DNA of 64,000 nt from Cloeon dipterum (GCF_949628265.1 NC_088788.1:10974001-11038000); one strand, 5' to 3'; shown: positions 39,430 to 50,296, counted from the first letter of the stretch. Translations and numbers: made by a program. Notes: generated by a model not told the origin, from the letters alone.

Positions 39430-39930
39430 CAGGGCTCAGGGTGCCGCCCCCTCGGCCGGTGCAGCTCTCGCGGCTCTCGTGCTGCGGGGGTGAATCGATG
39501 GGGGGCGGGTGGCGCGGCTCGCGTCAGGGTGCGTGCTCGCTGGGCTGCCCGTCCGTCGGGCGAGTGTGCGGATGGCAGCGAGCGTGCTTGACCCGACCGC
39601 GATCGCCACCCCTGCGCTCGAGAGCCACCCGAGAGGGTGGGTGGGTGGTGCCGCCGCCGCCGCCCCTGCTGCCACCTCGACAGAGCGCCGGGAAGCAGGC
39701 CGTGCGCTAATGCGCTTAGGGCCGAGTGCCCGAGCGGAAAGGGTGCGCGCCGAGCGTGGGCAATACGCTTGGGCTTTGTGGTCCGACTCGTTCCCAACGG
39801 TCTGGAAAATGACATACGACCGATGCCCACACCAGATTATAGGCGCAGAGCATGTGAGAAATGACAAAGCGTGCCTGCAGCGACGGCGATAGAATTTAAT
39901 CCTTTCACGGCGAATTTCGTTCATTGCAAA
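39430..39930 (-). promoter_or_regulatory. GC-rich 5' region of Cyb5r4
   Basis: Immediately upstream of the Cyb5r4 ATG there is about 450 bases of CpG-dense sequence with several frames open by chance on both strands, ending abruptly in AT-rich DNA near 39890. It most likely contains the 5' UTR and promoter. I see no TATA element placed clearly for it. Confidence 0.5.
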
Positions 39931-40189
39931 AAGGGGAAGAATTTTTACTCTTGACCTATTTTGGATTACTTATTTGTAATTTTATATACATACTTAAAAT
40001 GAATAAAATATGTTTAAAAAAATACTCAGGTTAAGCGATAAATTTAATTAGTCATAAGAATGTATCTGGTTTTTTTAAAAACAGCTGAAAGTGAGGCAGA
40101 CTCTAAAAATTAACTAGACATACGTAAAAAAGGGAAGCTCTAAAACCCTGTTTCCCCTTCACAAAAATCTTGTTTTAAAATTTTTTAAA
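39931..40189. other. AT-rich intergenic DNA
   Basis: A short AT-rich spacer between the Cyb5r4 5' region and the dispersed repeat. Nothing recognised. Confidence 0.5.
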
Positions 40190-40590
40190 GTGGATCAATG
40201 CATGACGACAATAGAAAATTATTTGAATTGTTGCATGCAATATATAAACAGTTTGATCGATAGAAAAATTTGATCTATAATTTGCAATAAAATAAAAAAG
40301 GACCATGCAACAGTAAAAATTCAAATTTTCTCCAAAATTTTCAGTGCTTGACCTGCTTGATCTATTCAACAATGAATGACACTTTTTGGGGAAACATTTT
40401 GTTTTGAAATAAAATCAGATTTCAAGTAGGGAGACAGTCCTCACCATTTGAAAAGCGTGCTAACTTTGTACCCACTTTTCTCAAAAAAAAAAATATAGTC
40501 CTACTTGGGTCAGTTTTGGTTTCAACTGAATCCTAAAGGAATATTTAATGCATTGGAAACAAAGATTTTCCAAGGTTTTCCCTCCTCTTT
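40190..40590 (-). repeat. Long dispersed repeat (inverted partner of 16262-16690)
   Basis: The reverse complement aligns with 16262-16690 through at least eight ordered blocks. It has slightly different internal indels, for example a longer A-tract at about 40483-40493. No coding capacity. Confidence 0.65.
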
Positions 40591-40826
40591 AATTTATTAT
40601 TACATGAAGTTTTAAGCAATAATTATTATTTCATATTTGGTAGTGCAAAATCCTGATTAATAACTCGCAAAAAATATTATTGGATTTGCGGAAGTCATAT
40701 TTTTGTAAATTAGATACAGGGTTACAAACTAAACGACAAAATCAATTCGGAATTCGGACAGGCTGCTTAAATCAATATATTTTTTTTTACTAAATTTCAT
40801 GAAATTCGAGTGATCCAGTCATTTAA

Positions 40827-41192
40827 TCACTTTATTTCTCTTACAAAGCGTAGAAGTAAAACTGCAACACAAAGAGCAAATAATAATTCAATTGAAGGCC
40901 ATGCATTTTTGGCTTTCATCCATTTTCCTCCCAAAGTTATGAGCAGCGCAAGAGCACGTTGACAAAATTCCAAAACATTTTTATTTATGATACATCCTAA
41001 TTTAAATTGATTTATCTTCTCACCTGTGGCTGATCCAACATTTTCGGTGGAGAGAAGTTTTTTCGGAACAGCCGAAAGAGTATTCGGCTTGCGTGATTGT
41101 GTTTTTTCATCTTGCGATTTCGGAGCTGGTCGTTCAGGGCAAAGACTTGCAGAAACATTCAGCGTATTAGGCTCACACATCTTGCCGTGCAA
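40827..41192 (-). CDS. Possible small two-exon gene end, product unknown
   Basis: I do not recognise this. On the minus strand a frame with ATG at about 41180-41178 (MCEPNTLNVSAS…) encodes a Ser/Lys/Pro-rich, probably disordered segment. It reaches a good donor (ACAG|GTGAGA, exon end 41034). A strong acceptor (…TTTGTGTTGCAG, exon start 40861) follows about 170 bases on. Joined in phase it ends VLLLRFVREIK with a stop at 40827-40829, and an AATAAA overlaps the last codons (40831-40836 on the plus strand as tttatt). More exons may lie upstream: an open segment with CKVKHCAYCGF occurs near 41240-41200. It could be a zinc-finger-type gene fragment or chance. Confidence 0.3.
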   Translation of the reverse strand: MHGKMCEPNTLNVSASLCPERPAPKSQDEKTQSRKPNTLSAVPKKLLSTENVGSATGEKINQFKLGCIINKNVLEFCQRALALLITLGGKWMKAKNAWPSIELLFALCVAVLLLRFVREIK

Positions 41193-41289
41193 TCAAAGTA
41201 TCTATGTAGTTGAATCCACAGTATGCACAATGTTTAACCTTGCACAACAAACTATTATGAAGAAAATGTTCCGGATTTCACTGTGTTGA

Positions 41290-41931
41290 CAACATCTGTC
41301 AAACTGCCAAGTCTTAATTAGTGAGTTTTTCAAAACAGTTTACGATGACGAACAAGCAATTAAGGTTCAATAATTCGTGAAATCACTCAAATTCTCTTCG
41401 TTCGTTTGAGATGATAGACTGAAAGGACATAAATACACAGTTTACTTGGCACGAAAACTATGAAAAAGCATGGACTTCACACTCTTAGACACTGCCTGCA
41501 ACACCTGTTTGAAGTAAACAAAAATACAGGTGTACCAACAAGCAAAAAATGTTTGTCTTGCGTAAAATTCAGAAAAAATGATAAAATTTGATTTCCTTAT
41601 AAAAAAAATTGACCATTATTTATTAAAAATTTTATATCTTTTAGCTGATGAATTAATCAGAAACATAAAATATATTTGCTATGCATAGGTTTGTAATTTA
41701 ATAGTTGGTACTGCGTTCACAGCAGCTGTTTGATTTTGGTATTGTAAACATTGCAGAAGGAATGTTAGTTTTTGTGTTCTCTCATATAGAATAGAGGTTG
41801 TCAATGTTTTCAGTTTTCACTCCATTTCTTGTTTTTGACTTAAAAATTTGTTTCAAATCAATTTGATGTTAACATTTTTTTAATTAACATACCGCTCTTG
41901 AAATTTGGCATTCAATTTGTATTTGACGAAG
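41290..41931. promoter_or_regulatory. Intergenic region, promoter side of the THAP-ZAD gene
   Basis: About 640 AT-rich bases directly upstream of the THAP-ZAD start codon. It presumably holds its promoter and 5' UTR, but I see no diagnostic core element. A minus-strand frame near 41505-41400 has possible splice signals and may belong to the doubtful gene at 40827-41192. Confidence 0.35.
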
Positions 41932-44900
41932 ATGCCGACGTGTGTGATTCGCGGTTGCAAAAATAGACCAGAAATGGTCCAGCAAAACAGGCAGAACAAC
42001 AAACTTCAGTTGACTTTCCACAGGTGTGACAAATTTAATTTTTTTAAGAAAATATTTTATAATTAAAAAAAACATTGCCAAAGAATGAAAAGGTGGAGAA
42101 AAGTGAAAGTATCTATCATAGAGTTAATTTTTAACACAAAATTGAAAAGTTTTTCAGTCATTTAGATTACATATAATATAAATTGTGTGTGGCTTCATTC
42201 TAAATTTCAGGTTCCCTCTGATGAACCCAGAAATGATGAAAGTGTGGATGCAAACAATAGGCACCAAGAATTTAAAAAGCCCAGAGTGTCCAATTCACAA
42301 ATGCTCCATAATCTGCTCCGATCATTTCGATCCAAAATTCATCAAATTTTCTGGAATGCGCACGCGACTGGTACCTGAAGCCATTCCTACAATTTTTAGA
42401 TACACCACTGCATATGTACGTTAAAATTAATTTAAGTTTAATTGGTATGAAAACAAATTAAATATTTGAACGACAGGTTATGAACAGACCATCTGGGAAA
42501 ACTAGCTCAATTAAAAATGAACCTTCTTCCTCCGTAAGTAAAATAAATTAATTCGATTTGAAATAAATTAAGTAGCAACTGAATTTAAGACACATGCTGT
42601 TGGAAGAAAGAAAATCGATGCCACGCTAACCTGGAAGCCTGGATCAAAAAAGATAGTTGATGTTCCATCTGCACCTGTAAGCTTTATAAATGCAAATTTT
42701 TCTTCTTTGAATGCAATCCTAATCCTGTTACAGTTATTCAGCAGCAAAACAAAATGTGTTAAGATTCTCCCTGCTCCTGAACCAGAACAGCAAATGTTTG
42801 TTTTCTTGAAAAGTGGCTCCAACTCTCCTCCAGTTCTTGAGGTTTGTATTTCCCCCATAAAAACTCGTAATTTAATTATGTCCGCTTTCCAGCAACCACA
42901 AATAAAGGCGCAAGAAATAACTGGCAGTAGTTCCATCATTTCAATATCGAATTCAATCTCCACCATTAGTGAGACTGGGCCATGTAAGACATTCCAATTA
43001 TTTAAGCTCCAATTTAATTTACTATTAACTATTCAATTTTAGTCGCGATTCCCATTGAAGAGATAGGAAAGCAAAATGTTGTGTGCGTCGTCGGCATCAA
43101 TTCTGGAGAACAGCCGAGTGTCAAAATTTTAGACCCAGTTAGTGTGGAGGGCTCAAACAAGTTTGAAGATCTCTGCCGAGTGTGCCTTGGAATGTCACCT
43201 TTGATGACGCCTATTTTTAAAAACGGAACTGATCTGGTTAACAAGATTCACAAACATCTGTCAATCAGGGTACAAGTTTTCACGTAAAATAAATATTTCA
43301 AAAATTAATTTGTTGACGTCACAGGTTTGCCAGGATGATGTACTGCCAATGAAAGTGTGCTCCAAGTGCATAAAAATCCTTGACACGGTAGAAGAGCTTT
43401 CAGCGTTGAGCTATGAAAATGAACTGAAGTTAAAACTGGCTCTAGAAACAGACAAAGAAATTAATCAGATCAGCACAGTGAAAAATTTAGTTCCTTCGGC
43501 AGAAGTAATTTTATCGTGTTTATATTTTTTAAATTAGATCATAAATCAATGTTCTACATCCAGGTCACTAAAAAAGAGATTGAGAAGGAAAGTGAGCAGA
43601 TCTTCCATTGTCTAGACTGTGGCAAAACCAGCTCCAATTTTAAGTCGTTTGCTCGCCATTGCTATGCTGTGCACAAGAGGAAAAAGTGCAAGTGGTGCAA
43701 TGCCTTACTCGCAAATGCGGAAGAAATGGAAGCGCATAGAATTGAAGCGCACGGCTCGAGTTGTGAGGCTTGTGGTGCCAAGTTCAAAGGAATCAACGCG
43801 TTGCTCAGGCATATTCGCCAGCAGCACCCAGATTTCAAGGTATTTCCAACTAAGATGTTTTTCTCTGATTGTCGAAGTAAATAAAATTCAGTGCTTGAAA
43901 TAAATTTTTGTCAAACTTGCTTACAGTCAAACACATGTGAGATCTGCGGTAAAAGCTTTATCAGCAAGTATAGCCTGGCGGTGCACTGCCAAATCCACAA
44001 TACCAACACGCCGTTCCTCTGCGATTCGTGCGGCAAGAGTTTCAAGAGCAAGCAGAAACTGAAAAAGCATATTTGCAATCCAGAGGACGAGATGGAGGTT
44101 CGCAGCAACAACAAGTGCAACATATGCGGCAAAACCTACACGTTCCGCTCGTCCCTGCAGAGGCACCTCATCCGACACACTGGCAACAGGAGGTTCCAGT
44201 GTCACAAATGCTCCAAAAGCTTTTACGGTGCGGTCAATCTCAAGAATCACATGGTTGTGCATGAGAAATCAACTCTTTTCGAGTGTCAAATGTGCTGTGC
44301 AAGGTGAGAAAAAATTCCTATTAAAATTTGTTTTGTTCATTAATAATGTTTCGTTCAGGTACTACCACAAGAGGAATATGATCACTCACTTGAAGGACAA
44401 ACACTCAACACAGTGGAACTACAAATGTCCGTACTGTGTCAACCTGTTTGCCTCAATTGATGAGTGTGTGCGGCACAGAGACGAGGCTCACGGAAGCGAG
44501 CATAAGGAACAAGGCGTGGTATCAGCCCAAAAAGACGATGTTGAATTTGAGGAATTTAGGTAGGACTCTCAAAGGAGTCATAAAAATTGCACTATAAATG
44601 AAATAAGGGAGAAAATTTTAATTAAAAAAAAATATTGGAAAACACGTTAACAATAGAACAGTGCATCTCGGAAGCTGGGGAAAATGAGTTAGCTTCCATG
44701 CAAAACATACATGTTACAATATTTTTATAGTTTTTTGTTAACAACAAATATACACGGAACAAGTATAAAAAATATATAAAAATCCAATGCATTTTTGTTG
44801 GGGTTTCTTGCTGCAAAAAAAACTGCGAGATATTGCATTTAGTGATTGTGCAAACCCTTTTGGTGATTTTTCTTCATAAGCACCCTGTGATTCCAGATGC

Positions 44901-46268
44901 AAAATATGTGACAGACTGTTTGAAAACATCTACGCCCTGACGCACCACTTCGAGGAGCACGTCATGCACGGGCCAGAAGACCTGAACATCAAAACCATTG
45001 GGGTGGACGGGTTGCTGGAGTGCGCGTTGTGCGGCGCCAACCTGACCTCTACCTGGGCGATGCGGTGCCACATCAAGAAAAGCCACTTGGGAGTCAGCCA
45101 GAAGGAACTGCTGCACACGTGCGACACGTGCTCGAAGCAGTTCGCGACCAAGAGCCAGCTGCGGCGCCACGTGATGATGCACACCGGCGAAAAACCCTTC
45201 AGCTGCGGCAGATGTGGCGCTGAGTTTAGGAACAGCACTGCACAGAAGATCCACATGCGAATCCACACCGGGGAGACTCCCTATCACTGCCAGAAGTGTC
45301 CCAAGCAATTCCGCAGTAGCGCCATCCTCAGGAGCCACGAGGTCTTCCATGCCAGGCCTTTTAGCTGCAACCTGTGTTCGCAGAAGTATGCTTTTTGTCT
45401 TTGATATGTAAATTATCTAGTAGATCACTATCGCCTCTTCGTAGAAATACTCATGATGGATAACAAATTAGTGAAATTTTTAAAGGGAAAAAATTAAATA
45501 ACACGCTCTCGTTCTTTACAGCGGCTAAATTTTGATAAGATTCCATAGTTGAAAATTAAAATGAGCCAGTTTATTTGTCCTTCATATTAGAGCTACCGTC
45601 AAAAGATCTTTTTCTAATAACATTTCCTTGTTGCCAAGCGATCAATTTAATTTTTTGACAGATCTGAAGACGTATTGCCTGGTAAACATTTCAAAATTAC
45701 ACTGGAAATTTTAATTAGTTTTTAAATACCTATTTCCTCTTCTGAAAGGACATTCAAACTGAAATACCGTAAAAAACAACTAACTGCCTGCCTTATTAAA
45801 ATGTATGTTCACAATGTCCGGAATTCATTTATTTCAACAATGGAACATTCCTCAAGTGGCTTCTTTGATGAGATTTATTTTGTATTTTTTAATATTAACT
45901 TTTTGAAATAATCCTTAGAGTTAGTATTAATAATTATTGTTTCTCTTCAACTATTTCATTCCTAATGTGTTTTATTCATGTTGTCCTATAGATTCTCATG
46001 CAAGTCGGCGCTGAAGTCTCACTTGAATTTGCACAATAAGGACGAAAGTGAAGATAAGCTGGTGGTGTACAAATGCCAGTTCTGCGATTTCATCAGCAAA
46101 AGCAGGTCCACAGTGAGGAAGCATGAAGTCATTGCCCACGTGGAAATTGACATTGAGGCTGACGTGAATTTGGAACAACTAGCAGGTCCGAATGTGGCGT
46201 CTGAAGTGCAGACGGATGAACATACTGAATTTGTGACAAATGTTGCAGCGACCTATTTTACTATGTAA
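41932..46268 (+). CDS. THAP-ZAD-C2H2 zinc-finger protein (16 fingers)
   Basis: Thirteen coding exons joined in phase: 41932-42023, 42211-42415, 42477-42533, 42590-42676, 42734-42841, 42893-42983, 43043-43269, 43325-43504, 43564-43839, 43927-44303, 44359-44559, 44897-45385, 45992-46268; 888 aa. Residues 1-95 are a THAP domain (C4, C9, …CSDH…, Trp, terminal AIPTIF). Residues 100-213 are a Ser/Thr-rich linker. Residues 257-335 are a ZAD with CRVC and CSKC. From about 355 there are 16 C2H2 or C2HC fingers, some with HTGEKP-type linkers. THAP and finger arrays bind DNA and ZAD usually dimerises, so a nuclear transcription regulator or chromatin-binding protein is likely. The small linker exons 3-6 are the least certain. 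Tail-to-tail with the gene at 46621-48024. Confidence 0.9.
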
Positions 46269-46307
46269 AATCACAATTTATATTTACTTAAAGCTCTGTT
46301 GACCTGC

Positions 46308-46313
46308 AATAAA
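46308..46313 (+). terminator. Polyadenylation signal of the THAP-ZAD gene
   Basis: AATAAA 40 bases after the TAA stop. In the duplicate near 53900 the corresponding sequence is gcagtaaatt, so the signal is lost there. Confidence 0.75.
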
Positions 46314-46445
46314 TTAATTTTGAATCTAAAGTGGACAGTAAATTTTTCAATTAAATTTTTTCGTGATTTTCTGTTCATTTAAACTAGGCTATGAGAAAAA
46401 GTAGCAAAAATGAAAGAACGACTAATCTGATTTATCAAAGGTTAA

Positions 46446-46451
46446 TTTATT
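46446..46451 (-). terminator. Polyadenylation signal of the minus-strand zinc-finger gene
   Basis: AATAAA on the minus strand about 170 bases past the stop of the 46621-48024 gene. The same signal is kept in the duplicate at 54035-54040. Confidence 0.55.
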
Positions 46452-46620
46452 TTTAACAATTTCTTCGCATCTCTTTAATTGTACTACACAAGTGATAGGA
46501 ACGTTCAAAAGCGAGTATTTATGGCTGTGAAAAATGTTTATAAATTACCCAATGTACGTCTGTGTAAGTCATTATAAAATTTAATCAAAACAAAAAGCAA
46601 GCTTCAATGCCTGTTTTTGC

Positions 46621-48024
46621 TCAAGCTTTATCTTTGTGAATATTTTGCCGGTGCTCGGATAGGGCTGTCAGGGAGGCCGCGCTGTAGGAGCACAACGAGC
46701 ATTGGAAGTTACCAGATTTCAACTTCTTCAGGGCCGCGTCCAAGACCTTACACCTCTCTTTAAGTTTTATTTCTATCACGGAATGCACCTCCGACACCGC
46801 ACCGTGAATCAACTGTTTGTGCTTCACTAGTTCATCCATGGCAAAATGCTTTCCGCAGCACACTCCTCCCCTGAAATTTCCGTGATTGGCGAATGCATGG
46901 TCTACCAGATTCAATTCAGTTTGAAACTCTAAATTGCACAGTCTACACGACAAGGAATTAAAATCAAATAAAGTCTGTTTGGATTGGCACTGCTGCTTGG
47001 TCAGTTTTTTTCTCTCGCACTCGAGCTTGTGGACTTCTAACTGCAGGTCACTCTTCAAGTTGAGCAAACAAAAATCGCAAAAGTGGAATTCAAGGTGCTC
47101 TAGGCCACTGTGCCGCGAGAGCATGTTACGGGAACCAAAATTTTCTGGGCAGAATGAACAAGTAAATCTAAATTCTGAAGTAGTTTCGATTGCTGGGGAA
47201 TTTTCAAGGTTAAGTTCCTTGATCTTCTCTTTCGCAGGTAGACTCTCCTTGGAAGTATTGTCAACACAACACGCAAGTTCATCCTCTTCCCTCAATTTCG
47301 ACACAGCGGGCTTAGGAGGTCTCTTTTTGTACGTTTCTTCCGGTATTTTACCTCTCAGTTCTGCAGTTTCTTCTGCACTGTCAGTGCTGCTGTTTGACTC
47401 GAAGATAGTTGGGCAATTTCTTGATAGAGCGATTTTTCTATACTTTTCGTCCCTCCAACATTTAAAGCAAATGTCCATCGTGTCTGGACCCAAATAGGGG
47501 TTTGAGCATTTGCGACAAACACCATATTTTTTTCCTGAATTGCAACGATGCTTACTCTTTGCAACGGAAGTGCTGAAGTGGGTATTGCAGTCTTTGCAGA
47601 GAAGATAATCTTTTGCAGAAGGGGCTGGCGTTTGTTCCACTATTTTCTTTTCCTCTGGCTTGTTTTTCTCTTTCCTTTCTTCTAGCGTTCTACGCAGTTT
47701 TTCCTGCATCAGCTGGATCATATTATTTTTTAATTTCCTAGGAAATTTGCTACAATTCTTCTTGGGTGAATTTTTCTTAATTTTGTTGCCCTCCTTGGTC
47801 TTCTGTTTTCCACTTGATCCGTTCTGCATGATGCTGTTCAAGTCCACGTCGAGGACCATTGGTTCAGATGAGCAATTGAACTCCTGCGTCTGCTTCTCTG
47901 ATGATACAGAAATCTGTATTGGGTCGATCGCGTCTGAGTTTCCATTTATTATATTTTCATCATCTACGGAAAACTGGTCCAATACTACGGGTGCATCCAC
48001 GAGGATCACCTCCTCAAAAGACAT
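46621..48024 (-). CDS. C2H2-type zinc-finger protein, copy 1
   Basis: A single coding exon of 467 aa. The ATG lies five bases after a splice acceptor (GTTTTCCAG), so a 5' UTR intron (48140-48030) precedes it; its donor GTATGAAATTT is conserved in copy 2. From the N-terminus: an acidic, Ser-rich region; a ruined finger at about 90-110 (CSKF…Q…R); a CKDC…HRC module; a C4 module CRKC…CFKCW; a Lys/Pro-rich linker; then fingers CSFC, CDFC, CRLC, a degenerate CCGKHF and a final CSLC near the C-terminus. Probably a nuclear nucleic-acid-binding protein; targets are unknown. Paired with the paralogue at 54228-55583 and convergent with the THAP-ZAD gene. Confidence 0.85.
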   Translation of the reverse strand: MSFEEVILVDAPVVLDQFSVDDENIINGNSDAIDPIQISVSSEKQTQEFNCSSEPMVLDVDLNSIMQNGSSGKQKTKEGNKIKKNSPKKNCSKFPRKLKNNMIQLMQEKLRRTLEERKEKNKPEEKKIVEQTPAPSAKDYLLCKDCNTHFSTSVAKSKHRCNSGKKYGVCRKCSNPYLGPDTMDICFKCWRDEKYRKIALSRNCPTIFESNSSTDSAEETAELRGKIPEETYKKRPPKPAVSKLREEDELACCVDNTSKESLPAKEKIKELNLENSPAIETTSEFRFTCSFCPENFGSRNMLSRHSGLEHLEFHFCDFCLLNLKSDLQLEVHKLECERKKLTKQQCQSKQTLFDFNSLSCRLCNLEFQTELNLVDHAFANHGNFRGGVCCGKHFAMDELVKHKQLIHGAVSEVHSVIEIKLKERCKVLDAALKKLKSGNFQCSLCSYSAASLTALSEHRQNIHKDKA

Positions 48025-48468
48025 TGTTTCTGGAAAACAAAAGATATTTAATATAAAACTTTATGGCAAAACGTAAAACCAACATCAATTGCAAAAATTT
48101 GCAAAAAAATATATTTTTGGTTTTTTTCCAAATTTCATACCTACAAAATCTTCAGTTATAAGGAAGCATAATATTATTTATTTCCAGGGCAAGGCTCGAT
48201 CGTTTTTGGTTCGTCCGTATGAACATAACCCGTTGTCCATCACGGGCTAATTTGAATTCTACGCACTGTCATTTAAAAAAGGTGAGCTGCAAGGAGGGGG
48301 AAAAATTTATCGTAATGTTTCTAATACTACTTTAGCTGATGGCAAAAACGTATACCTTAAATTAACAATCAAATCTGCGGAATTTGGGGTACATACGGTA
48401 CATACATGGAGTATGCAGGCTGACACTGAAAGTCTATCTAACACTCGACTCGAGATTTTTGTTTTGGA

Positions 48469-48536
48469 TCACGTGACCCTCTGACGACACGCAGTATTCT
48501 CATTTTTACTCACGTTTGGCGCGAAAAGGGTTATGC
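48469..48536 (-). promoter_or_regulatory. Conserved upstream block: E-box and E2F-like site
   Basis: TCACGTGA (48469-48476) is followed by TTTGGCGCGAAA (48525-48536), an E2F/DP-type consensus. The block lies about 450-510 bases upstream of the copy-1 ATG. Both sites, the text between and the order are kept at 56023-56080 upstream of copy 2, although flanking sequence has diverged. This suggests promoter or proximal regulatory function, possibly cell-cycle linked. Confidence 0.55.
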
Positions 48537-48555
48537 TGTCTATAGTTTTATTATG

Positions 48556-49199
48556 TAAATATTATTTAGATAATGGAAGAAAAAAAGGAATATTGAAAAA
48601 TTAATGGTTATGCTAAATTTCTGTTTATAATATTTCTAAAAATTTGAAGAGCATCCGGAAATTAATTTTTAAACATCTTATTTCTAAATTCTGTTTGAAA
48701 TTTATTTGTTTGAGCATCTGAGATTTTCCTGAAAATTATGTATTAAATTTTTTATGGAAGGAGCCTCAACGTTTCCAATGAATATGACAGAATGCGATGA
48801 ACACCTCTAATGCTTTATTGAGTCTAGAAATATTTTCCACGTAAGGGTAACAGTGATTAAATGGAATTCATCTTTGAAATATTTTTATGCTATCCATATT
48901 ATGTAATTATATACTTCATTTATTCTGTATGAAATATTTTTGACGCAAAGCATGACTAGACTTCTGCTTTGAATTCAGCCCAGAATTCAAAAAATTCGAA
49001 CTGGAAATTGTATCAACTCATGATGTAAAAGAAAATGAATATTGTGCTTGCTGAGTAACTGGAGGGAAAGGATCATTCTTTGTATATCCAAAACGAAAAC
49101 TCCAAAGTTATTCGCGTAAGAATTAAAGCATATTTATATCATTTAATTTATTTAATAGTACTTAAACTGTATAGGATGCCGATGAAACCAAACAAACAG
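48556..49199. other. AT-rich spacer with a possible gene remnant
   Basis: Mostly AT-rich. A short plus-strand open segment at about 48956-49055 encodes EFSPEFKKFELEIV… and ends in a stop. It lies just upstream of the orphan zinc-finger exon and might be decayed coding sequence from the same gene. No complete exon is supported. Confidence 0.3.
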
Positions 49200-49380
49200 T
49201 TCCTCGTTCCTCATCTGCGCATTTTGCAGCGAAAAGTTTAAAACCAAAGGGGAGTGCGCAGAGCATACAAAAAATGCTCACCCGACCAAATTGAAGGGTC
49301 GACATTGCAAATTTTGCAATGTATACTTCTTGTGCCCGACTGTAAAAAAGAAACATGACCAACTAATTCACGAGATCTAG
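49200..49380 (+). CDS. Orphan terminal exon or remnant with two C2H2 fingers
   Basis: This plus-strand frame has no ATG but encodes two well-formed fingers, CAFCSEKF…H…H and CKFCNVYF…H…H, and ends at TAG (49378-49380). An in-frame TGA lies just upstream. A possible acceptor (AAACAG at 49194-49199) would start the exon at 49200, and an AATAAA follows at 49418-49423. I could not find partner exons. It may be the last exon of an unrecognised gene, an alternative 3' exon of a neighbouring zinc-finger gene, or a pseudogene fragment. The paired fingers with intact zinc ligands make chance unlikely. Confidence 0.5.
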
Positions 49381-49417
49381 AGTAGAAGTGATTCATTTCA
49401 CATATACCGCCGATCAA

Positions 49418-49423
49418 AATAAA
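49418..49423 (+). terminator. Polyadenylation signal after the orphan finger exon
   Basis: AATAAA 38 bases after the TAG of the two-finger exon, the spacing expected for a short 3' UTR. Confidence 0.4.
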
Positions 49424-49439
49424 ACAAAATAACTTCTGA

Positions 49440-50270
49440 CTTTTTTGTTTCAATTTAAATTTAACCTATGGTTATAGGGATGCGGGATGGGCAAAAATAG
49501 TCCAGTGTATTAGGCAAAGAAATTATCGATTTATAGGAAATAATTAATGAATGCGCGCAGTGCGTTTACTATCATATGAATTTTTATTAAAGATGCTGTG
49601 GGCTGCGGCGTGTTGATGGACTGCGACTTGTAGTAATGGCATGACATCGGAAATGTGCGTAGACTGGCTGCGTTTCTGTGTCAATGTTGATGCGAGGAAA
49701 GGAACAGTTGTGAAACGGAATAAAGACTCAGAGCTGTCCGAGTGGGTATGTCAGGGACTTCGGTGAAGCAGGGCGCAACATCCGAAGTGTGACACCGCTT
49801 AAGTCCGCAGGCGAGTGAAGCTACATCGGGGACGGCCGCTTTCGTTCAGCATGGAGCAACAGCCGACAAAAATTGGGCGGCTCAGACCTCATCTATATAG
49901 AGCATTAAGAATGGTTCTTCCCAACAGACCGAGAAGTGTAAAGTGAGCGGAAAGCGTGAGTCCTGCTCAATAATATTGACAGCTAATTAATATATTAGAA
50001 AAGCCGGTACATGGAAATTGTCACGATTAACCTAATAAACCCCTTTTTATATCCCTTGACATATTGAATTGAAATAATTGCCATTGTGCTCCTAAAAATG
50101 TGATGAATAAATAATGTCGTCTACATTTCCATCGCCATGCACCGTAGGTACTATATTCCCAGTCACAGTAATAAATAACATATAAATACTATAGAGAGAG
50201 CAGGATTTCACTTTCTTATTTTCTAAATAAAGTTATAGTTTTTGTGGTTTCGAAACAGACAGAAAATAGA
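49440..50270. other. Intergenic region with a GC-richer module
   Basis: Bases about 49590-49960 are clearly richer in GC than the flanks. They contain an AATAAA (about 49721) and a TATA-like CTATATAG (49893-49900) followed by a short ATG frame (MEQQPTKIGRLRPH…). The layout resembles a solo LTR or a stray promoter. I see no paired repeat to prove either. Confidence 0.3.
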
Positions 50271-50279
50271 TTTTTTTGT

Positions 50280-50285
50280 TTTATT
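50280..50285 (-). terminator. Polyadenylation signal of the minus-strand LRR gene
   Basis: AATAAA on the minus strand about 12 bases after the stop codon, giving a very short 3' UTR. Confidence 0.5.
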
Positions 50286-50296
50286 GAAAAAATCAA

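Larger units (their letters stand above)
46240..48555. repeat. Segmental duplication, source copy
   Basis: It is homologous in direct orientation to 53830-56090. It includes the last codons and 3' flank of the THAP-ZAD gene, the whole minus-strand zinc-finger gene, its 5' UTR intron and its upstream region. It is probably the source, because only here is it attached to an intact THAP-ZAD gene. Confidence 0.85.

Noticed and set aside
41026-41289. 87-codon plus-strand frame
   Set aside because: Antisense to a minus-strand frame with better splice and polyadenylation signals, and it lacks an ATG start.
46934-47497. 187-codon plus-strand frame
   Set aside because: Antisense shadow of the zinc-finger gene at 46621-48024, whose zinc ligands and paralogue show the true frame.
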